Shown here piece after piece: positions 36,397 to 45,773 of a DNA stretch of 64,000 bases. The position numbers and the translations under genes were made by a program. The DNA is from Candidatus Leptovillus affinis (lineage in GTDB: Bacteria > Chloroflexota > Anaerolineae > Promineifilales > Promineifilaceae): the NCBI GenBank assembly GCA_016705235.1, contig JADIYP010000002.1:124001-188000 (forward strand), in the 5' to 3' direction. Under the pieces are notes generated by a model, which was given only the letters and a program-made list of their open reading frames with translations, did not search any database and was not told the origin of the DNA. Position 1 is the stretch's first letter. Every line of letters starts with the position of its first letter.

Positions 36397-38559
36397 ATGA
36401 CCGACACACTATCCGGCCGAACCATCGGCAAATATCAGCTAATTGAAAAAATTGGCCGCGGCGGCATGGCCGAAGTCTACAAAGGCTATCAGGAAAGTCT
36501 TGACCGATATGTAGCCATCAAACTCATGCATGCTTTTCTGATCAGCGAGCAAGACTTCCTCCACCGCTTCAAACGCGAGGCCAAAGCCATGGCCTCCATG
36601 CGTCACCCCAACATCGTGGCCATCTACGATTTCGACGTATACGGCGAAGATACGTACTACCTGGTCATGGAATACATCTCTGGCGGCACCCTGAAGCAAA
36701 AATTAGAAGACCTGGCGGCAGCCAACGAAGCCCTACCATTGGAACGCGCCGTGCAAATTGCCCTGCAAACGGCCGAAGCCCTGGAATATGCCCACAGCCG
36801 GGGCATGGTCCACCGCGATGTGAAGCCGGCCAATATCATGTTGAATGAAGACGGCCGTGCCATCCTCACCGACTTTGGCATTGTTAAACTCGTTGGCGGC
36901 CAGACAATGGCCTACACCGCCACCGGCGCGCTGATCGGCACACCTTCCTATATGTCCCCGGAACAAGCGATGGGCAAACCCGGCGATGAACGCGTGGACA
37001 TCTACGCCCTGGGCGTGCTGCTCTTCCAAATGACCACCGGTCAACTGCCCTATTCCGCCGACACGCCGCTGGCGGTCATTATGCAGCACGTTAACACCCC
37101 CATTCCCGAACCGGCCCAATTCAACCCCAACGTGCCGCCCGAACTGCAAGATGTCATCATCCATGCCCTGGCCAAAAACCCCGACGATCGCTACCCGACT
37201 GCCAAAACCATGGCCGACGACCTGCGCGCCATCCGCCTGTCGCCCGGAGCAAAGACCGGCGTCTTTGTCGCCGCCGGTTTCCCCCGGCCCGATACTCACA
37301 GCGGCGGAACCGTGGCTTTACCCACCGACGAGACACCGCCCAGCCAGCCAGCCGCGCCGCCGGAAACGACAGCAATGCACACGGCCGTTTCCACCCCACC
37401 AGCGCCCGTCTCACCACCAACGGCCGTGCCCATCCTGGAAAGCGTCCCCTTCCAAAGTATGCCTCTGCCCGCCCAACCCCCGACCGCTAAAAAACGACCC
37501 GTCTGGCTCTTCGCCCTGATCGGTCTGCTGCTGGTTGTGCTCATCGGCGGCGGCGCTTACGCCTTTAGCCAGACCAATGGCCGCGACCAGGAGTCCGCCA
37601 CCACCGCCGCTCTGGCAGACGCCGCTACAGAAAACGCCGCTGTCGCAGATGCGCCTACCGCCACAACTGCGCCTACCCAAACGCCTCTTCCAGCAGCCAC
37701 AGACGTGGACGCAACGGCCGTTGCCGCCGCCCCAGAACCCACAACCACCCCAAAACCCACGGTCGCGCCCACCACCACTAAAAAGGCAACCGCCGCGCCC
37801 ACTATCGACGCTACCGCCGCCTTCCTGGCAAGCTGCACGCCAGACATCACCCTCGTCAACACATTTACCTATCAAAACCCGCGCTTCAATTCCGCGCCGG
37901 TTAACGCCAATTTCCCCATCAACTGGGTCATTCAGAACAGCGGCGACTGCCCCTGGACCACAGACCTGGCCTGGGGTTACCTGTCCGGCGACGCCTTTTC
38001 CTTCACCGGCGACCCTATTCCACTCAATACCGAAATCGCCCCTGGCGAAACCATTACCCTCACGGCCAATTTCAAAGCGCCTGCCCAGGCCGGCCGATAC
38101 CAAAGTGTCTGGTCGCTCATTTCCCGCAGCGACAACAAACCCATCGGCCCGGAACTGACCTTTAGCCTGGAAGTGTACGTGCCGGCCACGCCCACACCGG
38201 CGGCTACCAACACACCGGCGGCCACGGCAACGGCCGTTGCCTCCCCCACCTCCGAACAAGCCACAACCCTGATCTACGTTGTGCAATCGTGCGAATACAT
38301 CGGCACAGAATGGCGCTGCCAGGTACAAATCACCCCCTACGGCGGCGGCGGCGGTCCCTACACCGTGTGGGTTTTCGACGCCGACCAACCGGCCGAATAT
38401 CGCGGCACAGGCCCATTCACCCACTTCGCCAAAGCCCGCCGCTGCGCCACCTACAACCACGAAGTCCGCGTACAAGACGACGCCACCGGCACAAGTCAAT
38501 CCCAACAACTTTACATCGATCCTAACTCGTCCATCCCCGGAGGCTGCACCTTACCTTAG
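36397..38559 (+). CDS. PknB-like Ser/Thr protein kinase with NBR1-type Ig ectodomain
   Basis: The 720-residue product starts MTDTLSGRTIGKY. The kinase domain (about 13-275) has GRGGMAEVYKG, the ATP-binding Lys in VAIKLM, HRDVKPANIML, DFGIVKL, and SPEQAMG. A Pro/Thr linker, one transmembrane helix (about 368-390), another Thr/Ala/Pro linker, and an NBR1-type Ig domain (about 485-600; WVIQNSGDCPWT, YQSVWSL) follow, then a Cys-containing domain. The ectodomain is different from the PASTA repeats of PknB and resembles the Ig domain on the binding protein at 17-19.6 kb. FHA proteins at 43-44.5 kb are candidate partners. Confidence 0.93.
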   Translation: MTDTLSGRTIGKYQLIEKIGRGGMAEVYKGYQESLDRYVAIKLMHAFLISEQDFLHRFKREAKAMASMRHPNIVAIYDFDVYGEDTYYLVMEYISGGTLKQKLEDLAAANEALPLERAVQIALQTAEALEYAHSRGMVHRDVKPANIMLNEDGRAILTDFGIVKLVGGQTMAYTATGALIGTPSYMSPEQAMGKPGDERVDIYALGVLLFQMTTGQLPYSADTPLAVIMQHVNTPIPEPAQFNPNVPPELQDVIIHALAKNPDDRYPTAKTMADDLRAIRLSPGAKTGVFVAAGFPRPDTHSGGTVALPTDETPPSQPAAPPETTAMHTAVSTPPAPVSPPTAVPILESVPFQSMPLPAQPPTAKKRPVWLFALIGLLLVVLIGGGAYAFSQTNGRDQESATTAALADAATENAAVADAPTATTAPTQTPLPAATDVDATAVAAAPEPTTTPKPTVAPTTTKKATAAPTIDATAAFLASCTPDITLVNTFTYQNPRFNSAPVNANFPINWVIQNSGDCPWTTDLAWGYLSGDAFSFTGDPIPLNTEIAPGETITLTANFKAPAQAGRYQSVWSLISRSDNKPIGPELTFSLEVYVPATPTPAATNTPAATATAVASPTSEQATTLIYVVQSCEYIGTEWRCQVQITPYGGGGGPYTVWVFDADQPAEYRGTGPFTHFAKARRCATYNHEVRVQDDATGTSQSQQLYIDPNSSIPGGCTLP

Positions 38560-38583
38560 GAATGAAAATAAATTACATGCGGA

Positions 38584-38617
38584 AGATTGGTCCAATCTCA
38601 GAAGATTGGACCAATCT
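38584..38617. repeat. R3 palindromic repeat (copy 2)
   Basis: AGATTGGTCCAATCT, CAGA, AGATTGGACCAATCT: the same doublet as 12953-12986 in inverted orientation. It lies between the kinase and CoA-ligase genes. Confidence 0.85.
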
Positions 38618-38677
38618 GAACGTGTAAAATATTCAGTTCTCGTTTCCGAGAGCTTGTCAGCAATCAAGGAGCTTACC

Positions 38678-40201
38678 ATGTCAACACCCACAACTTTCAC
38701 CGAACTCTTGGCCCTCGGCAGCGATGAGGCCATCGCCCTCACCGCCCCTGGCCGTCTCCCCCTCACCTATCACGCCCTGCGCCAGCATGTGCAGCAGACC
38801 ATCGCCACGCTAAACGGCTACGGCATCGGCCGCAACGACCGCGTAGCCATCGTCCTGCCCAACGGGCCGGAAATGGCTTCCGCCTTCGTCAGCGTCGCCG
38901 CCGGAGCCACGGCCGCGCCGCTCAACCCCGCCTACCAGCAAAACGAATACGCCTTTTACATGGAAGATTTGCACGCCAAAGCTCTCCTTGTGGAACAAGG
39001 CAGCGCCTCGCCGGCCGTCGCCGCGGCCCAGGAATTAGGCATCCCTTTGTTGGAACTGATCGTCGCCGACAACAATCCGGCGGGACGGTTCAGCCTCACC
39101 AGCAGTTTGCCGGCAGTCTCCGCCGCGTCCGGCGGGCCTGCCGGTTCGGAAGATGTGGCTTTGATTTTGCACACTTCCGGCACCACCTCGCGCCCCAAAA
39201 TCGTGCCGCTGCTCCAGCGCAACGTCTGCGCCTCTGTGGGCAATATCCGCGACACCCTGGCCCTGACTCCCGCCGACCATTGCCTGAACGTGATGCCGCT
39301 GTTTCACATTCATGGGCTGATGGCCGCCCTGCTGAGTTCGCTGCTCGCCGGGGCCAGTGTTTGCTGCACGCCCGGGTTTAACGCCCTGCAATTTTTCGCC
39401 TGGCTGGATGGCGAAAAACCGACATGGTACACGGCCGTTCCCACCATGCATCAGGCCATCCTCAGCCGCGCCGCCCGCAACCAGGAAATCATTGACGCGG
39501 CCAACTTGCGCTTCGTGCGCTCCTCATCCGCCTCGCTGCCGCCGCAGGTGATGGGCGAGCTGGAAGCCACTTTCCGCGCCCCGGTTATCGAAGCCTACGG
39601 CATGACCGAAGCCTCCCACCAGATGACCAGCAATCCGCTGCCGCCGCGCCCGCGCAAAGTGGGCACAGTGGGCATCGCCATCGGGCTGGATGTGGCCATC
39701 ATGGACAAAGAGGGCAACTTGCTGCCGCCCAACACCACCGGCGAAATTGTTATTCGCGGGCGCAATGTCACCCCTGGCTACGAAAACAATCCCCAGGCCA
39801 ACGCCGAAAACTTCACCAACGGCTGGTTCCGCACCGGCGACCAGGGCATCCAGGATGAAGACGGCTATCTCACCATCACCGGCCGTCTGAAGGAAATCAT
39901 TAACCGCGGCGGCGAAAAAATCTCCCCGCGTGAAGTGGACGAAGTGCTGATGGACCATCCGGCCGTGCAGCAGGCGGTCACCTTTGCCATGCCCCATCCC
40001 AAATTGGGCGAGGAGGTCGCGGCGGCCGTTGTCTTGCGTGACGGCGCGGAAGCCACCGAGCGCGACATCCGCGATTTTGCCGCCGAACGGCTGGCTCCCT
40101 TCAAAGTGCCGCGCAAAGTGCTTATTCTGACAGAAATACCCAAAGGACCGACCGGCAAATTGCAGCGCATTGGTCTGGCCGAAAAGCTGGGTTTGGGCTA
40201 A
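38678..40201 (+). CDS. AMP-forming acyl-CoA synthetase (oxalyl-CoA synthetase-like)
   Basis: The start at 38678 follows AAGGAG; the longer open frame back to 38279 is a shadow over the kinase gene. The 507-residue enzyme has the adenylate-forming signature LHTSGTTSRPK (about 166-176), YGMTEASHQM, GEIVIRGRNVTPGY, TGDQG, GRLKEIINRGGEKISPREV, and the C-terminal Lys in PTGKLQR. Size and sequence pattern are close to the Pcs60/AAE3 oxalate-CoA ligase group. The stop overlaps the next gene start (TAATG), so the two are co-expressed. Confidence 0.9.
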   Translation: MSTPTTFTELLALGSDEAIALTAPGRLPLTYHALRQHVQQTIATLNGYGIGRNDRVAIVLPNGPEMASAFVSVAAGATAAPLNPAYQQNEYAFYMEDLHAKALLVEQGSASPAVAAAQELGIPLLELIVADNNPAGRFSLTSSLPAVSAASGGPAGSEDVALILHTSGTTSRPKIVPLLQRNVCASVGNIRDTLALTPADHCLNVMPLFHIHGLMAALLSSLLAGASVCCTPGFNALQFFAWLDGEKPTWYTAVPTMHQAILSRAARNQEIIDAANLRFVRSSSASLPPQVMGELEATFRAPVIEAYGMTEASHQMTSNPLPPRPRKVGTVGIAIGLDVAIMDKEGNLLPPNTTGEIVIRGRNVTPGYENNPQANAENFTNGWFRTGDQGIQDEDGYLTITGRLKEIINRGGEKISPREVDEVLMDHPAVQQAVTFAMPHPKLGEEVAAAVVLRDGAEATERDIRDFAAERLAPFKVPRKVLILTEIPKGPTGKLQRIGLAEKLGLG

Positions 40202-41172
40202 TGCGCATCTGCATTTACGGCGCGGGGGCGATTGGCGGCTATCTGGGCGTGCAGCTTGCGCTGGCCGGCGCAAACGTCACGCTGATCGCCCGTGGGGCGC
40301 ACCTGGCGGCCATGCAGGCCAACGGCGTGCGCCTGCTTATCAACGGCGAAGAGCGGGTCGCCCATCCCCGCTGCACCGACAACCCGGCCGATGTTAGCGA
40401 ACAGGATTTTGTGATCCTGACCCTGAAAGCGCCTTCCGTGCCGGGCGTGGTGGAATTGATGCAGCCGCTGTTGGGGCAAGACACGGCCGTTGTCACGGCC
40501 GTTAACGGCATCCCCTGGTGGTATTTTTACGGGCTAGACAGCCCCTGGCGCAATCACCAACTGGCCAGCGTAGACCCTGGCGGCCGGCAGTGGCTGGGTA
40601 TCGGGCCAGAGCGGGCCATCGGCTGTGTGGTTTATCCGGCGACCGAAGTGGTGGCCCCCGGCGTCATCCAACACGTCAGCGGCGACCGCTTTAGCCTGGG
40701 CGAGCCGACCGGCGAAAAAACAGCCCGCGTGACAGCGCTCAGCGACTTATTTCGCGCCGCCGGGCTGAAAGCGCCGGTGCGCCAACACATTCGCAACGAT
40801 ATTTGGGTGAAGTTGTGGGGCAATCTGTCGTTTAATCCGGTCAGCGCCCTGACTGGCGGCACGCTGGAAACCATCGCCGCCGACCCCGGCACGCGGGCGG
40901 TGGTGCGGGCGATGATGTTGGAAGCGCAAGCCATCGGCGAAGAGCTGGGCGTGCGCTTTGGCATCGACGTGGATCAGCGCATTGCCGGCGCAGCGGCCGT
41001 CGGGGCGCACAAAACGTCCATGCTGCAAGATTTGGAACACGGCCGTCCGCTAGAAATTGACGCTTTGGTAACAGTCGTGCAGGAATTAGGCCAACTGGTC
41101 GGCCTGGCCACACCGACGATTGATGTGGTGCTGGCGCTGGTGCGGCAGCGCGCCAAACTGCGTGAATTCTGA
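40201..41172 (+). CDS. ketopantoate reductase-family protein (PanE-like)
   Basis: The 323-residue NADPH-dependent oxidoreductase has the Rossmann motif GAGAIGGYLG (7-16), LTLKAP, the catalytic Lys region (NDIWVKLWGNLSFNPVSALTGGT, about 199-222) and HKTSMLQDLEHGRPLEID at the C-terminal domain. True PanE makes pantoate for CoA synthesis, which would suit the adjacent CoA ligase. Related family members act on other 2-keto acids. Translationally coupled with the ligase. Confidence 0.87.
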   Translation: MRICIYGAGAIGGYLGVQLALAGANVTLIARGAHLAAMQANGVRLLINGEERVAHPRCTDNPADVSEQDFVILTLKAPSVPGVVELMQPLLGQDTAVVTAVNGIPWWYFYGLDSPWRNHQLASVDPGGRQWLGIGPERAIGCVVYPATEVVAPGVIQHVSGDRFSLGEPTGEKTARVTALSDLFRAAGLKAPVRQHIRNDIWVKLWGNLSFNPVSALTGGTLETIAADPGTRAVVRAMMLEAQAIGEELGVRFGIDVDQRIAGAAAVGAHKTSMLQDLEHGRPLEIDALVTVVQELGQLVGLATPTIDVVLALVRQRAKLREF

Positions 41173-41173
41173 A

Positions 41174-41214
41174 GCGTGATGCGTGATGCTGCTGGCTCAC
41201 GCATCACGCATCAG
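41174..41214. repeat. R4 short element (copy 3)
   Basis: GCGTGATGCGTGAT and ATCACGCATCAC-type arms form a hairpin between convergent genes, 2 bases after the stop of the PanE-like gene. It may act as a terminator stem but lacks a T run. Confidence 0.8.
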
Positions 41215-41230
41215 CCAAACTCCCCAAACC

Positions 41231-42274
41231 CTATCCAAACGAATCAATCATCGTAATCCCCACCCCGGCAAATGTGTCCATTGCCACCAATGCTTGCAAT
41301 GACTCTTCCAGGCTGATGTGTTTGCCGATGAGCCGCTCCGGGCGCAGTTTGCCCGCCTGAATCATCGCCAGCATGGCGTCGTAGCGGAAGGCTTGCATGC
41401 CGTGGCTGCCCAGGATTTCCAGCTCGTTGGCGATGACTTTGTTCATTGGCACGGCCGTATTCCGGTTATCGCCCACCATCAGGCCAACCTGGATGTGTTT
41501 GCCCCGTTTGCGCAGATTGGCGATGGAATTGTAGCAGGTCTGCGGGCTGCCCAGCGCGTCTAAAGACACATGGGCGCCGCCGTGGGTGATGTCTTGCACG
41601 GCCGTTACCACATCTCCCACCTGCCGCGCATTCACCACCGCCGCCGCGCCCATCTCGCGGGCAAACGCCAGCTTGTCATCGTCGATGTCGATGCCCACGA
41701 CATTGGCTCCCAGCGCATTGGCGATCATAATCGCCGACAATCCCACGCCGCCGCAGCCATGCACAGCCACCCACTGCCCGGCCGTCACCTGCCCCTGGTC
41801 AACCATCGCCCGGAACGAGGTGGCAAAACGGCAGCCCAAACTGGCAGCGGTGGCAAAATCCAGCCCTTCCGGCAGCCGGACAAGGTTGATATCGGCCTGC
41901 TGAATGGCCACATATTCGGCAAACGACCCCCAATGGGTGAATCCGGGTTGGAACTGATGATCGCACACCTGATGGTTGCCGGAAAGGCACTGCGGACACG
42001 CGCCGCAGCCGCAGACAAATGGCAGCGTCACGGCATCGCCGACCTGCCAGCGGGCTACGTCTTTGCCCAGGGCGACGATGACCCCGGCGAGTTCATGCCC
42101 CGGCACATGGGGCGGGGTAATGTCCGGGTCGTGGCCCATCCAACCGTGCCAATCGCTGCGGCACAGGCCGGTGGCGCGCACTTCAATGACCACGCCGTGC
42201 GTTTCGGGCGTGGGATCGGGCAGGTTTTGGATGGTTAGGGGCTGGCGGAAGGCTTCGTAGACGGCCGTTTTCAT
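41231..42274 (-). CDS. zinc-dependent alcohol dehydrogenase (MDR family)
   Basis: The 347-residue enzyme has catalytic zinc ligands in GLCRSDWHGWMG and GHE, structural-zinc cysteines (CGCGACPQCLSGNHQVC, about 87-103), and the nucleotide-binding GCGGVGLSA (about 173-181) with VGIDIDDDK, suggesting NAD preference. The substrate alcohol is not defined. It is followed upstream on the same strand by an SDR gene 9 bases away, so the two likely form an operon. Confidence 0.92.
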   Translation of the reverse strand: MKTAVYEAFRQPLTIQNLPDPTPETHGVVIEVRATGLCRSDWHGWMGHDPDITPPHVPGHELAGVIVALGKDVARWQVGDAVTLPFVCGCGACPQCLSGNHQVCDHQFQPGFTHWGSFAEYVAIQQADINLVRLPEGLDFATAASLGCRFATSFRAMVDQGQVTAGQWVAVHGCGGVGLSAIMIANALGANVVGIDIDDDKLAFAREMGAAAVVNARQVGDVVTAVQDITHGGAHVSLDALGSPQTCYNSIANLRKRGKHIQVGLMVGDNRNTAVPMNKVIANELEILGSHGMQAFRYDAMLAMIQAGKLRPERLIGKHISLEESLQALVAMDTFAGVGITMIDSFG

Positions 42275-42283
42275 CGCATCCCT

Positions 42284-43081
42284 CTACAACAAACCGACAT
42301 AACTGCCGCCGTCTACCTGCATCATCACGCCGGTTACATAACTGGCCGCCGGTGAAACCAGGAACGCGGCCACATTGGCAAATTCTTCTGGCCGGGCCAT
42401 GCGCCCCATTGGGATGGAATTGGTGATTTTGGCGCGCTCGGTCTCCACGGCCGTGCCATTAACCTCAGCGCGATACTCAAAAATATGATCCACGCGATCC
42501 GTGGCCGTCCAACCGGGCAAAATGGAGTTGACGCGAATGTTTTCCGGGGCCAATTCCAGAGCCAGCGTTTTGGTCAGGCCCACCACGCCCGGGCGCAAGA
42601 CGTTGGACAACAGCAGCCCGGCGATAGGCTGCTTCACCGAAACGCTGGTGATGGTGAGGATGGCCGGGGTTTCGCTTTGCCGCAGGTGCGGCAGCGCAGC
42701 TTTCACCAGATGCACCACGCTCATCAGGGTCAGGTCGATGGCGCTGCGCCAGGCATCCAGGTTGGTGGTGTCGAAGGTGCCGCCGGGAGGTCCACCAGCA
42801 TTGGTGATGAGGATATCCAGCCCACCAAAGGCAGCCACCGTCTCGGCCACCAGATGATCAATTTGAGCGCTGTCGGTGACGTCGCACGGGATGGCCAGCA
42901 CGGCCGTTTCCTGGCCCAATTCTTCCTGCAATTTAGCGACAGCCTGCGCCAAAGTCGCCTCTGAACGAGCAGAAAGCACTACTTTTGCCCCTTCCCGCGC
43001 CAACTGTCGCGCTGCGGCAAATCCCAAACCGGTTGAGGAAGCCACAACCAGGGCCACTTTTCCACGTAAACCTAAATCCAT
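42284..43081 (-). CDS. atypical SDR-family oxidoreductase
   Basis: The 265-residue product has TGxxxGxG-type ASSTGLGFAAA (about 14-24), NAGG, and the C-terminal DGGSYVG of FabG-like SDRs. The active-site Ser is present (ITSVSVKQP), but the YxxxK motif is absent: the segment reads GLLLSNVLRPG, with no Tyr and Arg in the usual Lys place. A known group of SDRs has this form, and its catalytic mechanism is unclear. Likely co-transcribed with the ADH gene. Confidence 0.88.
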   Translation of the reverse strand: MDLGLRGKVALVVASSTGLGFAAARQLAREGAKVVLSARSEATLAQAVAKLQEELGQETAVLAIPCDVTDSAQIDHLVAETVAAFGGLDILITNAGGPPGGTFDTTNLDAWRSAIDLTLMSVVHLVKAALPHLRQSETPAILTITSVSVKQPIAGLLLSNVLRPGVVGLTKTLALELAPENIRVNSILPGWTATDRVDHIFEYRAEVNGTAVETERAKITNSIPMGRMARPEEFANVAAFLVSPAASYVTGVMMQVDGGSYVGLL

Positions 43082-43139
43082 TTTTCACCTCTGTAGTCCC
43101 GCGGGGGCTTCAGAACCCCTGCGAGCGCGAACGATTGTG

Positions 43140-43248
43140 CTAGCAGTTTGTCGGAGAACCTCTTTTTGTAGCCGGGGTATCCTTACCCCGCCTCTGGAAG
43201 ACGCGGTAAGAAACCGCGGCTACGGGTACTTTTCCGACAAACTGTTAG
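43140..43248 (+). repeat. 109-bp cloverleaf-like element, family R1 (copy 2)
   Basis: CTAGCAGTTTGTCGGA and TCCGACAAACTGTTAG are perfect to near-perfect 16-base terminal inverted repeats. Inner arms GTAGCCG/CGGCTAC enclose hairpins of GGGGTATCC/TTACCCC and CGCGGTAAG/AACCGCG. The right end includes the TAA stop of the FHA gene. Confidence 0.92.
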
Positions 43249-43679
43249 AGTTCCACTTTTAAATCTGTGCCGCCGATGGTAATAACGTCGCCGGCGCTGA
43301 TGACGGCCGTTTCCACCAGCGGCGCGCCGTTCAACAACGTGCCATTCCGACTGCCCAAATCTTCCAGCCACCACTGCCCATGACGCTGGGTAATCAGCAC
43401 ATGCTCGCTGGAAACATACCCATCATCCAATAAAATGGTGCTGCTTTTGGCGCGGCCGATGCTGGTTAACGGCCGTAAGGCGTACATCGTGTCCGGCGCC
43501 GGTTCGCCCGATTCGCTTTTGATCACGCGCAAACTGCCGGTTGCCTGCTGTTGAATCGCCAACACCGCTTTTGTCAGCAGCACATCCTGATAAATCAGCC
43601 AGGCAAACAGGCCAAAAAAGCCCAATAACAGGACCGCAGCGGCCAATCGTAGCAAAAACAACACAATCAATGGATCCAT
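43245..43679 (-). CDS. membrane-anchored FHA-domain protein (FhaB-like)
   Basis: The 144-residue product has one N-terminal helix (about 4-30), a short spacer and an FHA domain (about 66-144) with SIGRAKSSTILLDDGYVSSEHVLI and LGSRNGTLLNG, the full phosphothreonine-binding set (GR, S-x-x-H, NG). It presumably docks on proteins phosphorylated by Ser/Thr kinases such as the one at 36.4 kb. The stop codon lies inside an R1 element, so the original C-terminus may have differed by a few residues. Confidence 0.92.
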   Translation of the reverse strand: MDPLIVLFLLRLAAAVLLLGFFGLFAWLIYQDVLLTKAVLAIQQQATGSLRVIKSESGEPAPDTMYALRPLTSIGRAKSSTILLDDGYVSSEHVLITQRHGQWWLEDLGSRNGTLLNGAPLVETAVISAGDVITIGGTDLKVEL

Positions 43680-43682
43680 AAA

Positions 43683-44498
43683 TCACCGCGCCGATGAAAT
43701 ACCCGGTCTGGGCATGGTTTCTTCGTCGATAAAAGCCCGCTCCAGGCGCCTTTTGCCATCAGGTTCATCCTGCCCTTCGCCGTAGATAATTTTGACACTG
43801 CTCAGGGTGATGACATCGCCGGGCTGTAAGGCGTATTCCTGCACCGGTTGGCCGTTGACCATGGTGCGCCCGGGCCGGGAGCTGAGATCGTATAACACGA
43901 AACGGCCGTAGCGCCAGCGAAGCTGGGCGTGGCGGCGGCTCACCGTCGGCGCATCCAACACCACATCGTTGTCCATACGCCGCCCCAACCCAATCAACGG
44001 GCGGTCTAAGGCGACATGTCGCTCGCCATCGACAATTAAATACGCATCCAAAGCACGCACCGCCGCCAGGATTTCCTGCGCGGCCCGGTCTAAATCAGGG
44101 CGCGGCACGTTGAATTGGGTCGTGGGATTGGCGGTCTGGCTGTGTTCAGCCAGGATGTGGACTTCGTGGGGCATGTTTTGGGGATCGGCCACCAGGGTGA
44201 CATACGGCCGTGACACCAACCGCCAGCCCGACTGCTGCGCCAACTGCGCCACATAATCGGCCAGGGTCTGCTCAATGTCCGGCTGCTCGGCCAGAATGCG
44301 GGCCGCGTCCTGTGGCTGGAGCATGATGGTAAAGATGTCGGCGACACGGCCGTCGTCGCGGCTGTCTTCCAACGCCTTCGCCAGCCGGTTGGCTACGTCC
44401 AGCGAGCCTAACTCGCCGCCCAACAGCCGCCCAAAAGAGCCTTCTACAAGCTGCTGCGCCCGCGCTTCAAATTCAGAAAGTCGAAATCGTTTCATCAT
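43683..44498 (-). CDS. DUF3662-FHA protein (FhaA-like)
   Basis: The start at 44498 follows AGAGGT. The 271-residue product has a DUF3662 domain (about 1-120; FEARAQQLVEGSFGRLLGG) and a C-terminal FHA domain (about 165-245; IGLGRRMDNDVVLDAPTVSRRHAQL, GRTMVNG). This is the layout of mycobacterial FhaA, which works with PknB and cell-envelope enzymes. It ends three bases before the second FHA gene start, so the two are one operon. Confidence 0.92.
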   Translation of the reverse strand: MMKRFRLSEFEARAQQLVEGSFGRLLGGELGSLDVANRLAKALEDSRDDGRVADIFTIMLQPQDAARILAEQPDIEQTLADYVAQLAQQSGWRLVSRPYVTLVADPQNMPHEVHILAEHSQTANPTTQFNVPRPDLDRAAQEILAAVRALDAYLIVDGERHVALDRPLIGLGRRMDNDVVLDAPTVSRRHAQLRWRYGRFVLYDLSSRPGRTMVNGQPVQEYALQPGDVITLSSVKIIYGEGQDEPDGKRRLERAFIDEETMPRPGISSAR

Positions 44499-44660
44499 GG
44501 CTTTACCTCTTATCCGGCCAAAATAGTCTATCCTGGCCGGGTTCAAGGGGGATTATAGTTTCGCAGATTCGGGCGTCAATTGCAATTGCCAGCGCGTAGG
44601 CATCCGGTATACTTCCCATTATCGAACGCTCACTTACCACTAACCAAGTTTAGGAGATCT

Positions 44661-45716
44661 ATGAACGGCAAAGAAATTCGCCTGACGGCGTACGCCTCAT
44701 GCGCGGGTTGAGCGTCTAAACTGAGTCCTACGGACCTGGCGCACGTGTTGCAGCCATTACGCGAAACCTTCGATCCCAAAAATTATCCCAACCTGCTGGT
44801 TGGCCTGGAAAAAGCCGATGATGCGGCCGTTTACCAGATTAACGACCATCAGGCCATCATTTCCACCACCGACTTTTTCCCGCCGGTAGTCGATGACCCC
44901 TATGATTTTGGGGCGATTGCCGCCGCCAATGCGATGTCGGATATTTACGCCATGGGTGGGCAAGTGCTGTTTGCCATCAATCTGGTAGCTTTCCCCGACA
45001 ACCTGGTCGGCGAGGTGCTGCGCGAGGTGCTGCGCGGCGGCGCGGAAAAAGTGGCCGAAGCGGGCGGCGTGATTGCCGGTGGCCACAGCGTGAATGACAA
45101 AGAACCCAAATATGGCCTGGCCGTCACCGGCATCATCGATCCGGCGCTGGTGAAGCGCAAAGGCGGCGCGCGCCCTGGCGATGTGCTGCTGCTGACCAAA
45201 CCTCTGGGTGTTGGCGTGATCACCACAGCCCTGAAACAGCAGATTACGGACCCGGCGCATGTGGCCACGGCCGTTGCCTCCATGAGCGCCCTCAACCGGC
45301 AGGCATCCCAGGCCGCTCTCGCTGCCCAGGCCCACGCCATGACCGACATAACCGGCTTTGGCCTGCTGGGCCACGCCCACGAAATGGCGCTGCAAAGCAG
45401 CCCCCAACAAGGCGGCGTCGATTTCCGCTTTTATGCCCACAAGCTGCCCTGGCTGCCCGGCGCATTCGGCTACGGCGAAGCCGGGGCCTTCCCCGGCGGG
45501 CGCGGCAACAATATGCTGTTCTTCCAACCGCACGTCACCTTTGCCGCAGGCGTGTCCACGCTGGTCCAAGACCTGCTCTGGACGCCAGAGACATCCGGCG
45601 GCCTGCTGGTGGCCGTTGCGCCGGAGCAGGTGGAGACGTTTGTGTTGGGGTGTGAAACGGCCGTTATCATCGGCGACGTCATCCCCGGCAGCGGCCACAT
45701 CTTCGTCAACAATTAG
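44661..45716 (+). CDS. selD: selenide, water dikinase (selenophosphate synthetase) with Sec at UGA 44709-44711
   Basis: SelD makes selenophosphate from selenide and ATP for Sec-tRNA synthesis. The ATG at 44661 follows TAGGAG. Translation gives MNGKEIRLTAYASCAG, a UGA as codon 17, then ASKLSPTDLAHVLQPL and the normal SelD body (TDFFPPVVDDPYDFGAIAAANAMSDIYAMGG, GGHSVND, TDITGFGLLGH, ETSGGLLV). The UGA falls exactly where E. coli SelD has catalytic Cys17, so it is read as selenocysteine. Total 351 residues. Standard gene calls begin at 44745 and lose the nucleotide loop and active site. A hairpin after the UGA could be the SECIS. Confidence 0.96.
44712..44741 (+). promoter_or_regulatory. putative SECIS hairpin of selD
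   Basis: Directly after the UGA, GTCC (44725-44728) pairs with GGAC (44732-44735) across a 3-base loop. Outer GCG/CGC bases may extend the stem. The position fits a bacterial SECIS, but the fold was drawn by hand. Confidence 0.5.
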
Positions 45717-45773
45717 ACACCTCCCCGGAAGCTCAAATCTTGCGGGAAAATAACCGAGGCCAACAGGAGACCC

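Noticed and set aside
38279..38677. N-terminal extension of the CoA ligase
   Set aside because: It overlaps the kinase C-terminus and an R3 repeat; the ATG at 38678 has AAGGAG and gives the normal ligase N-terminus.
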